A stretch of DNA of 6,666 bases from Pseudomonadota bacterium. GTDB lineage: Bacteria > Pseudomonadota > Alphaproteobacteria > Acetobacterales > Acetobacteraceae. A program made the position numbers and the translations under genes. Of this stretch, positions 1 through 5,693 are shown piece by piece (the stretch's first letter is position 1; the number at the start of each line of letters is the position of its first letter). The stretch spans positions 1 through 6,666 of the forward strand of contig JAKBCJ010000269.1 of assembly GCA_021807975.1 (NCBI GenBank), written 5' to 3'. The notes beneath the pieces were generated by a model. It was not told where the DNA came from. It did no database searches and saw nothing but the letters and a program-made list of their open reading frames with translations.

Positions 1-354
1 CAGTCTGGAGACATAGAGTTTCAGCAGCAAGGGCAGCATCGCCGAACCCTCGGCAAAGTGCAGCCATTGGACATAGTCGTCATAGGCCGGTGTTTCCGCG
101 GCGGGTTGCAGGCGCCCGTTGCCGTGGTGGCGGATAATGTAGTCGATAATCGCGCCGGATTCGATAATCACCCGTCCGTTGTCGGTAATGACTGGGGACT
201 TCCCAAGCGGATGGATGGCTTTCAGTTCGGGCGGGGCGAGGCGGGTCTGCGCATCGCGCTGGTAGAATTCGATGTCGTAGGGGACGCCGAGTTCCTCCAT
301 CAGCCAGAGGATGCGCTGGGACCTGGAATCGTTCAGGTGGTGGACGACGATCAT
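1..354 (-). CDS. Glutathione S-transferase, N-terminal part (cut by left edge)
   Basis: The first 118 residues of a cytosolic GST, which conjugates glutathione to electrophiles or reduces with it. The thioredoxin-like N-terminal domain is clear. An N-terminal HHLNDSRSQRILWLMEELG segment (residues 5-23) carries the Ser-Arg-Ser region where the catalytic serine usually sits. HPLGKSPV (48-55) holds the cis-proline that contacts glutathione. ESGAI (65-69) is the family's Glu-Ser pair binding the gamma-glutamyl part. From about residue 88 the helical C-terminal domain begins (YDDYVQWLHFAEGSAM) and is then cut off; full-length members are about 200-230 residues, so roughly half is missing. The start is supported by an AGGGAG ribosome site (complement of 364-369) nine bases upstream. 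No signal peptide, so cytoplasmic. The family is clear; the substrate cannot be told. Confidence 0.93.
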   Translation of the reverse strand, partial: MIVVHHLNDSRSQRILWLMEELGVPYDIEFYQRDAQTRLAPPELKAIHPLGKSPVITDNGRVIIESGAIIDYIIRHHGNGRLQPAAETPAYDDYVQWLHFAEGSAMLPLLLKLYVSRL

Positions 355-363
355 GCGTTCTAT

Positions 364-369
364 CTCCCT
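364..369 (-). promoter_or_regulatory. Ribosome binding site of the GST gene
   Basis: AGGGAG on the minus strand, nine bases before the ATG at 354. It fixes the start of the GST and agrees with the family's N-terminus. Confidence 0.7.
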
Positions 370-450
370 GTGATTGAGGCGCTGCTATACCAGCATCCGC
401 CTTGGGATGAAATCAGACCGCCGAAATGCCTGCCACAGGCCGGTACAGCG

Positions 451-476
451 AAAAAGGCCGGCAATGGCCGGCCTTT
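451..476 (-). terminator. Rho-independent terminator after the small exported protein gene
   Basis: Perfect 10-bp inverted repeat (453-462 with 467-476, arm AAAGGCCGGC) around a four-base loop. Read on the minus strand it ends in a run of five T (451-455), as an intrinsic terminator should. It lies 22 bases past the stop of the minus-strand gene at 499-732 and upstream of the GST gene, so the GST is probably transcribed from its own promoter. The plus-strand side has A/T pairing too, but no plus-strand gene ends here. Confidence 0.85.
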
Positions 477-498
477 CTCCGCGATCCAGACTTATCGT

Positions 499-732
499 TT
501 AGCGAACGGTTGCCGCCGCTGCTGCGTTGCTGGCGACCGTCGGCCGGTCGGCGTTGTGATGACCAAAGACATCGTGGTAAATTTCAGAGAATACCGTCCC
601 GTTGTGGTATGGCTGATTCGGGAACGCGTGCGTGCCGTACTGGCTGTCGGTCGCGCCGGGAACGCCAGCGGCAAAGGCGCTGCCCATTCCAAGGCTCACC
701 ACAGCGAAAGCGGCAATCATCAGGTTTTTCAT
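499..732 (-). CDS. Small exported protein of unknown function (77 residues)
   Basis: The ATG at 732 gives a 77-residue product with a typical Sec signal peptide: MKN, a hydrophobic stretch (residues 4-18, LMIAAFAVVSLGMGS), and AFAA before a likely cleavage near residue 22. The mature part is about 55 residues, with no cysteine and several aromatic and histidine residues (SQYGTHAFPNQPYHNGTVFSEIYHDVFGHH), then an Ala-rich tail. I do not recognise a named family. The same frame is open upstream to an ATG at 822, but the extra 30 residues are basic and would bury the signal peptide, so the internal start is preferred although its ribosome site is weak (a GGA about eight bases upstream). A strong terminator follows the stop, supporting a real, single-gene transcript. 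Likely periplasmic or secreted. Confidence 0.72.
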   Translation of the reverse strand: MKNLMIAAFAVVSLGMGSAFAAGVPGATDSQYGTHAFPNQPYHNGTVFSEIYHDVFGHHNADRPTVASNAAAAATVR

Positions 733-805
733 CGAATTCGTCCATCTAGTGTCGGCGCTGAATTGCGCGTTGGCGGTTAAATGCACCCTCCGATGCCGTT
801 TGGTA

Positions 806-822
806 ATGCTGCATCGCAGCAT
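806..822. repeat. Short perfect inverted repeat upstream of the small exported protein gene
   Basis: ATGCTGC, three bases, GCAGCAT: 7-bp arms with perfect complementarity. It lies 74 bases before the ATG at 732, between two diverging genes, where an operator could be. No T-run follows, so it is not a terminator. No known regulator site is recognised, and chance occurrence is possible. Confidence 0.3.
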
Positions 823-1164
823 AGGAATTATGCGCTATGCGGTGAAATCTCGCTCGGAAGTTGGGATGACAAATGTCGGGCCGTCTCCATCGGCGCGCGC
901 CGGGGCCGCAAATTCCTGGCTTGGTGGCAGTTGATCCGATCTATTCGAGGTGCTGTCGGAAGGCCGCTTCGTTCAAGAGTGGGAATCGCCGCACGACGGT
1001 TGATGCGGCGCTGCCCCGGACAATCGTGTCTGGTGGCGCGACCGACCGACGCCTGTCCGCTTCACAGTGCCGCCAGCCCCCGGTAGGGTACAGAACGATG
1101 TGCCTGAACATGCGGCGCCCTCGACCGCCTGCTTGCGTCGTCTTGCCCACAGCGGGTTGTCCGC

Positions 1165-1168
1165 GGAG
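1165..1168 (+). promoter_or_regulatory. Ribosome binding site of the TauE/SafE gene
   Basis: GGAG seven bases before the ATG at 1176; sets the start of the membrane protein. Confidence 0.6.
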
Positions 1169-1175
1169 TTGAACG

Positions 1176-1949
1176 ATGATTTTGACGGCGCTTCTGGCGG
1201 TATGCTGCGGTGCACTCGTTGGCTTTACCCTCGGCCTGATCGGCGGCGGCGGCTCGATCCTTGCCACCCCGTTGCTGCTGTATGTTGTTGGTATGCAGGA
1301 TCCCCATCTCGCCATCGGGACGGGGGCGGTGGCGGTTTCCGCCAACGCGTTCATGAACCTCAGCGGCCACGCACGGGCGGGCAATGTCCGCTGGCCGACG
1401 GCGGCGATTTTTACCGCGGCCGGGGTGGGCGGGGCCTATGCGGGATCGACGCTGGGGAAAGCTTTCGATGGGCAGCGTCTGCTGATTCTGTTCGCAGTGT
1501 TGATGATCGTGATCGGCATGCTGATGCTGCGGCCGCGGCGCGAAGGACCGCACGCCCCGGCGGTGCTGACGCCTGGCTATGTGCTGCGGACCGCCGGAAC
1601 CGGGCTGGGGGTAGGGATGCTGTCCGGCTTCTTCGGCATAGGCGGCGGGTTTCTGATCGTGCCGGGACTGATTTTCGCCACCGGCATGCCGATGATCTAT
1701 GCGATCGGCACCTCGCTGTTCGCGGTTGGGATGTTCGGCCTGACAACGGCCGCCAACTATGCGATGTCCGGACTTGTGGATTGGATCGTCGCCGGTGAAT
1801 ACATCGTCGGCGGTGTTCTGGGAGGTTTGGCGGGCATGCGGGCAGCCATCAATCTGTCGGGGCGGAAGCAGACCCTGACGCGGGTTTTTGCCGGTATCAT
1901 TTTCGTCGTCGCGGCATATATGCTGTGGCGAAGCCTGCGGCACGGTTAG
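1176..1949 (+). CDS. TauE/SafE family membrane permease (putative sulfite/sulfonate exporter)
   Basis: A 257-residue polytopic inner-membrane protein of the TauE/SafE (UPF0721) family, whose studied members move sulfite, sulfoacetate or other organosulfur anions. The family's internal duplication is visible: each half opens with a Gly-rich helix, GLIGGGGSILATPLLL (residues 20-35) and GFFGIGGGFLIVPGLI (151-166), each followed by a second helix with Gly/Ala/Asn polar residues (IGTGAVAVSANAFMNL, 47-62; IGTSLFAVGMFGLTTAANY, 177-195). A basic cytoplasmic loop (RPRREG, 119-124) separates the halves. The length is usual for the family, with about seven or eight membrane segments. It starts a same-strand run with the DsrE-like and binding-protein genes, 64 bases before the next start, so an operon is likely. 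The family is sure; the substrate is not shown by sequence. Confidence 0.93.
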   Translation: MILTALLAVCCGALVGFTLGLIGGGGSILATPLLLYVVGMQDPHLAIGTGAVAVSANAFMNLSGHARAGNVRWPTAAIFTAAGVGGAYAGSTLGKAFDGQRLLILFAVLMIVIGMLMLRPRREGPHAPAVLTPGYVLRTAGTGLGVGMLSGFFGIGGGFLIVPGLIFATGMPMIYAIGTSLFAVGMFGLTTAANYAMSGLVDWIVAGEYIVGGVLGGLAGMRAAINLSGRKQTLTRVFAGIIFVVAAYMLWRSLRHG

Positions 1950-1999
1950 GGGTACACGTCCGCCGCGCGACATTACGCCATGTCTGTCCAGTCATAAAC

Positions 2000-2005
2000 G
2001 GGAGG
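2000..2005 (+). promoter_or_regulatory. Ribosome binding site that decides a TTG start
   Basis: GGGAGG eight bases before TTG at 2014. No ATG or GTG lies at the right distance in this frame, and the protein read from TTG begins directly with a Tat signal, so this site settles the start. Confidence 0.75.
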
Positions 2006-2013
2006 ATACAAAC

Positions 2014-2778
2014 TTGCTGACTGCACGTCGTCGTAGCCTGAAACTAGCCGGGTTAGCCCTGGCCTCCGCCGCGGTGGCTGGAACCGCCGGGGCCGAATCC
2101 TCGATCCCGCCCGGTGCAAAAACCTTGGAAAGCCTGGCCAGACGGCTGGAATCGCTGCCGCGACGGCGCGACTTCAAGTCGTTGCCGATGATCCTCGACC
2201 GGCGCGATCAGTGGGATGCCGACGCGTTGGACGCGGTTCTGCATTATGCTGGCAATCCCAAACAGAGCTGGGACAATACCGATATCGCCGGGCCGTGGCT
2301 AAACGTGATGCGCAACGCGATGAACGCAGAGGTCTGGTCGTTTCGTCATCCGGATTTCCTGTGCATTTCCGTGACCCACGGCAGCGCCCAGCTTGCGCTG
2401 TACGACGATAAGATGTGGGACAAATACGGTTTGGCGAAGCTGACTGGCGGCAAACTGACCCGCAACAGTCTGGTGACCGCGCCGCCCGCGGCGGATGCCG
2501 ACCCGAAGGACTATCAGAACCCGCACGGGCCGTTTTCGCCCGCCGCCAACAGCATTCAAGCATTGCAACGCCGCGGCGCGGTGTTTCTCGCGTGCCACAA
2601 CGCCGCATGGGAACTGGCGGACAAGCTGGTTGCCGCGGATACCAATCCCGACAGGATCTCGGTCGAGGCGATGTGCGCGGAACTGACCAACCATCTGATT
2701 CCGGGCGTGGTGATGACCCCGGGCGCGGTGGGAACCATGGTCGAACTGGCGAAAGCCGGTTTTGCGTACTCAAGATGA
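2014..2778 (+). CDS. Tat-exported DsrE-like protein
   Basis: Read from TTG, the product has 254 residues. It opens with a twin-arginine signal: RRRSLKLAG at 5-13, a hydrophobic stretch to about 22, and AGA before a likely cut after residue 27. The rest resembles periplasmic DsrE/DsrF-like sulfur-relay proteins, small alpha/beta proteins that carry sulfur on a cysteine. The clearest match is the C-terminal part: a strand and cysteine (AVFLACHNA, 189-197), then LIPGVVMTPGAVGTMVELAKAGFAY (228-252), like the LLPGV..VP.GV..L..LQ..GYAY ending of that family. Cysteines are C117, C194 and C221; C194 sits where the family's cysteine usually lies. An N-terminal region of about 60 mature residues precedes the core. 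Databases often label similar proteins 'transcriptional initiation protein Tat', a misnomer from the Tat signal. The next gene overlaps its stop. The fold call is from motif likeness; sulfur binding is inferred. Confidence 0.8.
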   Translation: MLTARRRSLKLAGLALASAAVAGTAGAESSIPPGAKTLESLARRLESLPRRRDFKSLPMILDRRDQWDADALDAVLHYAGNPKQSWDNTDIAGPWLNVMRNAMNAEVWSFRHPDFLCISVTHGSAQLALYDDKMWDKYGLAKLTGGKLTRNSLVTAPPAADADPKDYQNPHGPFSPAANSIQALQRRGAVFLACHNAAWELADKLVAADTNPDRISVEAMCAELTNHLIPGVVMTPGAVGTMVELAKAGFAYSR

Positions 2779-3755
2779 ACGGGTTGGTTCTGGCCGCCAT
2801 CGGCCTGCTGCTGAGCATAGGCACCGCGTTGGCCGCGCCGCCGGGGTCGCCCGCGGCGAAGCTGGAAGCCGCCGAGGCGCTGTATCCGCCCTGGCAGGAT
2901 GGCAGCAACAGTGGTGCCCCGATGCCCGGTATGGTCTTTACCGTGCCGCCCGTCGATTCCATGGCGGATTTCCACGGCACCCTGGATCGTCCGGCCTTGG
3001 TGCTTTACGCATCCGGCAACTACTTCTTCGCGATGCGCGATCTGGTGCGGGCGTTTGGCGATGCCTATCCCGCCTATCGCGGCCGGGTGTTCTACGAGAC
3101 ACTGCCGCCGGGTTTGCTGATGAAGCAGATCGCGGCGGGGGGCACCGTCACCTCCGGCAACCTGACGTTCACGGTGAAGCCGGACGTGATGATGGCGGAA
3201 CAGCGCGCCAGCGAAGGCTGGGTGAAGGATGGGCGCCTGACCGCTCCGGTCGTTTCATTCGCGACCAATGAGCTGACGATCATGGTTCCGGCCGGCAACC
3301 CCTCCCACATCAACGGGCTGGCCGACCTGGGGCGCCCCGATCTCGCTCTGGCGATGCCGAATCCCGCTTTCGAGGGCGTGGCCCGGCAAATCCGCGCGTC
3401 GCTGGTCAAGGCGGGCGGAGAGGCGCTGGCTGTATCGGTGTATGAGACGAAAGTATCGGATGGAACCACAATCCTGACCCGTATCCATCACCGGCAAACC
3501 CCGCTGCTGCTGATGCAGGGGCTGGTGCAGGCGGGGGTGACCTGGACGTCGGAGGCGATATTCCAGGAACAGCAGGGGCACCCGATCGCCCATGTCGCGA
3601 TTCCGCCCAATCAGAACACAACGGCGATCTACAGCGCCGCCATGGTACGCGGCGCGCCCCATGCGGAAGCCGCCAGGACGTGGCTGACATTCATCCGCTC
3701 AGATGCCGCGTTCGCCGCACTGGCGCCGTTCGGATTCAAGCGGGTGGCACAATAG
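2775..3755 (+). CDS. ModA-like periplasmic solute-binding protein (molybdate/sulfate type)
   Basis: A 326-residue protein with a Sec signal (MNGLVLAAIGLLLSIGTALAA, cut near residue 21). From about residue 73 it follows the ModA/sulfate-binding layout: a first strand with a Ser/Gly loop (ALVLYASGNYFFAMRDLVRAF), a mid-protein strand pair with the crossover (VVSFATNELTIMVPAGNP, 159-176), GLADLGRPDLALAMPNPAFEGVARQ (181-205), and a C-terminal WLTFIRSDAAFAALAPFGF (303-321), the 'F..S..A...L...GF' ending of this group. About 50 residues precede the core and are unusual (PPWQDGSNSGAPMPGMVFTVPP, 38-59). The ATG overlaps the TGA of the DsrE-like gene by four bases with no good ribosome site, so translation is probably coupled. 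No permease or ATPase gene lies in the window, making it an orphan receptor here. The ligand is unknown; molybdate, sulfate or another anion are all possible. Confidence 0.88.
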   Translation: MNGLVLAAIGLLLSIGTALAAPPGSPAAKLEAAEALYPPWQDGSNSGAPMPGMVFTVPPVDSMADFHGTLDRPALVLYASGNYFFAMRDLVRAFGDAYPAYRGRVFYETLPPGLLMKQIAAGGTVTSGNLTFTVKPDVMMAEQRASEGWVKDGRLTAPVVSFATNELTIMVPAGNPSHINGLADLGRPDLALAMPNPAFEGVARQIRASLVKAGGEALAVSVYETKVSDGTTILTRIHHRQTPLLLMQGLVQAGVTWTSEAIFQEQQGHPIAHVAIPPNQNTTAIYSAAMVRGAPHAEAARTWLTFIRSDAAFAALAPFGFKRVAQ

Positions 3756-3798
3756 CGGGGTGGTCTCGTTTAGCGCCGAACGCGATCGGTAACACGGT

Positions 3799-4144
3799 AT
3801 GAGCGAATTTCAATATTACGAGTTCAGGCCATCGACCTGCCGTTGAGCGAGGCAGGCCGGCAATCGCTGCGCGATTTTCCACGCGTGCCAGGATGATCTC
3901 GACGAGCTTTACCCACTCCCTCGAAGGGGGCGACATCAAGGGGAGTCCCGACCGGCTGATGGAGCTGTGGTTCGATCTTCATCTTTATCTGGCGAATGTC
4001 GGGTCTCGTGGGTTGATGATCTGGTTGGCGAAGCGGTTGGACAGGTTTCCGCGGGAAGTCGATTGCGCCAAACTCCGGGGGACCAGCGGTGCTGCGCGCG
4101 GTGTTGTAGGGCGTGCCGCCCAATTCAAGGCTGTCGCCTCATGA
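3799..4144 (+). pseudogene. Frameshifted relic of a conserved hypothetical protein ('YQYYEF' family)
   Basis: An N-terminal fragment of a conserved bacterial family of about 450-550 residues and unknown function, recalled by its opening 'EYQYYEFQAIDRPL' and a 'STRARIT.TSF...W.DFKGDP..LME..FD..LYLANWG' block. Here the pieces lie in three frames: MSEFQYYEF (3799-3825), QAIDLPLSEAGRQSLRDF (3825-3878), then STRARMISTSF, DIKGSPDRLMELWFDLHLYLANVGSR and further (3878-4144). Each junction is explained by loss of a single base, one near 3825 (restoring YYEFQAID) and one near 3878 (restoring RDFSTRAR). Family-typical tryptophans are also replaced (SLEGGD for a W..D motif, ANVG for ANWG), consistent with decay. 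The third frame stops at 4144 far short of full length. No good ribosome site precedes 3799. Family recognition is from memory of motifs and should be checked by search. Confidence 0.75.
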
Positions 4145-4294
4145 CGGAGTGTCGCGCTGGTGGCAAAGACCAACCTGGAAACCATGCCGGCGCATTTGCC
4201 CGGTCTGGCTCGGCAGGTCTGGCAGGAGGAAACCACCGCCGCCGAGATGGTCGAACGCGTCACCGGCGCTTCTCCCCCGGGGCAGGAGACCTGA
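4145..4294 (+). pseudogene. Possible short coding fragment, unrecognised
   Basis: Immediately after the frame stop of the relic upstream, a different frame is open from 4145 and reads ...VALVAKTNLETMPAHLPGLARQVWQEETTAAEMVERVTGASPPGQET, then a stop. The composition looks protein-like (amphipathic, Glu/Ala/Val, no Arg/Pro/Ser glut), unlike the shadow frames. No start with a ribosome site, no family recognised. It may be a further piece of the decayed gene or of an unrelated neighbour. Confidence 0.3.
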
Positions 4295-4350
4295 CGTCCT
4301 AACGGCAGAGCCGATCACGATACCATGAAGGGAACTGCCCGGGGCGCTGG

Positions 4351-4820
4351 ATGGGCCGCGCGCTCCGGCGCTGGAACCGGTGCAGGGGGGAATGTTTGGT
4401 TCACCATCCCGCCCGGCAGTGGCAGGACGTCTTTACGCCGGAGGTCGCCCGGGCGATCGGTCGCAACCGGCGCGACAAGGATGAGCAGGACTGGCTGGGT
4501 GTCGAGGAGCTTTACAGCGTGCTGGAACAACGGGCCGTGCCCAATTTCTCCGACTGGGACGCAGCCGGTGTCCCGCGCGCATGGGGGGGCGGATGCGGCG
4601 GAGCATGGCCGATCCGACGATACACTACAGCGCCACGCGGATGGTGGGCGACTATTTGGAAAATGCCTGCTTTACCGTTCCGGCGGCGTGGAGGAGGCCG
4701 GAGTTTCTGACGTGTGGCCAATCGAACCTGCCGCCGGCCGAGGGTTCGACGGGGGAATTCGGTATGGAAATCGGTCGCGTCAGTCCAACGTCCGGGCGTA
4801 AGACTGGAAAATGGCCGTAA
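4351..4820 (+). pseudogene. Probable frameshifted coding remnant, unrecognised
   Basis: Two coding-looking pieces in different frames meet near a run of seven G (about 4584-4590). The first (4351 to about 4580) reads with normal protein composition, for example WQDVFTPEVARAIGRNRRD and EQDWLGVEELYSVLEQRAVP, then degenerates into Gly/Trp/Arg-rich text past the G-run. The second, in the frame opening at 4581, contains MADPTIHYSATRMVGDYLE and NACFTVPAAWRRPEFLTCGQ and stops at 4820. A slip in the G-run would join them into one product of about 155 residues. No family recognised, no signal peptide, no good ribosome site. It lies in the same decayed stretch as the relic upstream. A living frame-shifted gene is less likely than a pseudogene. 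Confidence 0.35.
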
Positions 4821-5038
4821 GGCTTGCCGCTGCCAGGCTGAGCGAGCATCTCGGCCAATGCGACGATCCGGTGGGTGTCGCCTTGGCCAACGTCCTCGCT
4901 GCGCTGTTGTGTGCTTATGGGCTGGTCGATGCCGAGCTGGCACGCATGCGGGCGTGCGATCCGGCCCCCTTTTTATTGGGCCGGGTTCCGTTTGGGTTGT
5001 GCCAGGAATGCCAGCGGCTTTGTGTGGCGCCGAATTGA
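4811..5038 (+). CDS. Possible small hypothetical protein with C-terminal cysteines (75 residues)
   Basis: An ATG frame of 75 residues overlapping the end of the preceding remnant. Composition and third-base GC preference look like coding: a helix-forming Ala/Leu-rich N-terminal half (DPVGVALANVLAALLCAYGLVDAELARMRA) and a Cys cluster at the end (LCQECQRLCV, a CxxCxxxC arrangement). It could bind a metal, but nothing else supports that. The ribosome site is poor and a stop lies four codons upstream in frame. It may be the tail of a decayed gene rather than a gene of its own. No family recognised. Confidence 0.35.
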   Translation: MAVRLAAARLSEHLGQCDDPVGVALANVLAALLCAYGLVDAELARMRACDPAPFLLGRVPFGLCQECQRLCVAPN

Positions 5039-5063
5039 ATGGGGACGGCGGGTAAACCCGGGA

Positions 5064-5096
5064 GCGGAACCCGGATTATCACTAATCCGGATCCGC
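5064..5096. terminator. Strong hairpin between converging genes; possible bidirectional terminator
   Basis: An 8-bp perfect stem (CCGGATTA at 5071-5078 with TAATCCGG at 5083-5090, loop TCAC) extended by GCGGA/TCCGC (5064-5068 with 5092-5096) across a small internal bulge. It sits 25 bases past the plus-strand stop at 5038 and 24 bases past the minus-strand stop at 5121, where a shared terminator is expected. Neither side has a T-run, so it may instead be a repetitive extragenic element or a 3' end stabiliser. Confidence 0.5.
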
Positions 5097-5120
5097 CCGC
5101 CATTGGCTGCCTGAAGAGTA

Positions 5121-5636
5121 TTATTGCTGTTTCCTGGCATGGCCCTGAACGGGGCCGCGCGAGCGGAACACCATGTCGGCGTTCTTCTTCTGCTCATCCG
5201 ACATCGAGCCATAGAGTACCTTGAAGGTGGTCGCGAGCTTCTGCATGTTCTGTGCATGCTGTTCGGCGATCTGGGCGTAGGATTCCATATTGTCGGCTGC
5301 GTTCATGGATCCGAAGCCGGTACGCCGCTTTTCCATCGTGTCGCTCATGCCGGAGGCGTTTTCACGCATGACTTGGGCGAACTGATCCCACTCGGCCTGC
5401 TGGGCGGGCGTGATGTGTAACTGTGCATGCATGTCGGCGATGTGTTTTTCGATGCGATCGGCCCGCGATGCTGGCTTCGCCGCTTGAGCCTTCGGCTGCG
5501 TCGGCGCGGCGGGCGCCGGGCTTGTTGGGGCCGGGTTGGCTGGTGTTTGTGCGAATGCCCCGCCAGACAGGGCCATGGCCGGCATCAGCAGGCTGGCCAG
5601 AACGGCGGCGGTGCGGGAAGTTGACTTGATCGTCAT
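5121..5636 (-). CDS. LTXXQ-motif (Spy/CpxP-like) exported protein
   Basis: 171 residues from the ATG at 5636, which has an AAGGA ribosome site (complement of 5646-5650) nine bases upstream. A Sec signal (positive TIKSTSRTAA, hydrophobic 11-24, AFAQ near 27-30) is followed by a Pro/Ala-rich linker (31-57). The helical core carries the two LTxxQ-type motifs of the Spy/CpxP group: ITPAQ (75-79) and MSDEQ (145-149), with an amphipathic Met/Gln/Asn-rich stretch between them. Spy-like proteins are periplasmic chaperones induced by envelope stress; many alphaproteobacterial relatives are uncharacterised, so the chaperone role is inferred. The basic C-terminus (GHARKQQ) follows. An in-frame TTG at 5654 would add six residues but would overlap the ribosome site. 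It lies 57 bases after the next exported-protein gene on the same strand, probably one transcript. Confidence 0.82.
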   Translation of the reverse strand: MTIKSTSRTAAVLASLLMPAMALSGGAFAQTPANPAPTSPAPAAPTQPKAQAAKPASRADRIEKHIADMHAQLHITPAQQAEWDQFAQVMRENASGMSDTMEKRRTGFGSMNAADNMESYAQIAEQHAQNMQKLATTFKVLYGSMSDEQKKNADMVFRSRGPVQGHARKQQ

Positions 5637-5645
5637 GGAGTAAGG

Positions 5646-5650
5646 TCCTT
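5646..5650 (-). promoter_or_regulatory. Ribosome binding site of the LTXXQ gene
   Basis: AAGGA on the minus strand, nine bases before the ATG at 5636. It favours this start over the in-frame TTG at 5654, which lies upstream of it. Confidence 0.65.
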
Positions 5651-5693
5651 GCAAGGTTAGCCAACGGGTCCGAGGGAGCCATGATCCGCTAGA

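Larger units (their letters stand above)
733..1175. other. Intergenic region without a convincing gene
   Basis: About 440 bases between a minus-strand and a plus-strand gene that diverge. Promoters for both should lie here, but I see no convincing -35/-10 pair. Open frames on both strands are short, Arg/Pro/Ser-rich and lack family motifs, as expected of out-of-frame GC-rich DNA. The only clear structure is a short palindrome at 806-822. Confidence 0.5.

Noticed and set aside
58..780. Long plus-strand frame of 240 codons across the GST gene and the small exported protein gene
   Set aside because: It is antisense to two better-supported genes and crosses the terminator; no family motifs and no ribosome site.
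1062..1973. Minus-strand frame of 303 codons opposite the TauE/SafE gene
   Set aside because: Extremely rich in Arg, Gln, His and Pro, the typical antisense shadow of GC-rich coding DNA; the plus strand carries clear TauE/SafE motifs.
1888..2013. Upstream ATG extension of the DsrE-like protein
   Set aside because: It lies inside the permease gene, adds residues without family likeness, and ignores the good ribosome site and Tat signal at the TTG.
2174..2980. Minus-strand frame of 268 codons opposite the DsrE-like and binding-protein genes
   Set aside because: Ser/Arg/Pro-rich shadow without motifs.
4512..4943. Minus-strand frame of 143 codons in the decayed region
   Set aside because: Arg/Pro/His-rich with no motif or ribosome site; the plus-strand fragments look more protein-like.
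5637..5654. Longer start of the LTXXQ gene at TTG 5654
   Set aside because: It would include the ribosome site itself; ATG 5636 has the correct spacing and begins the signal peptide properly.
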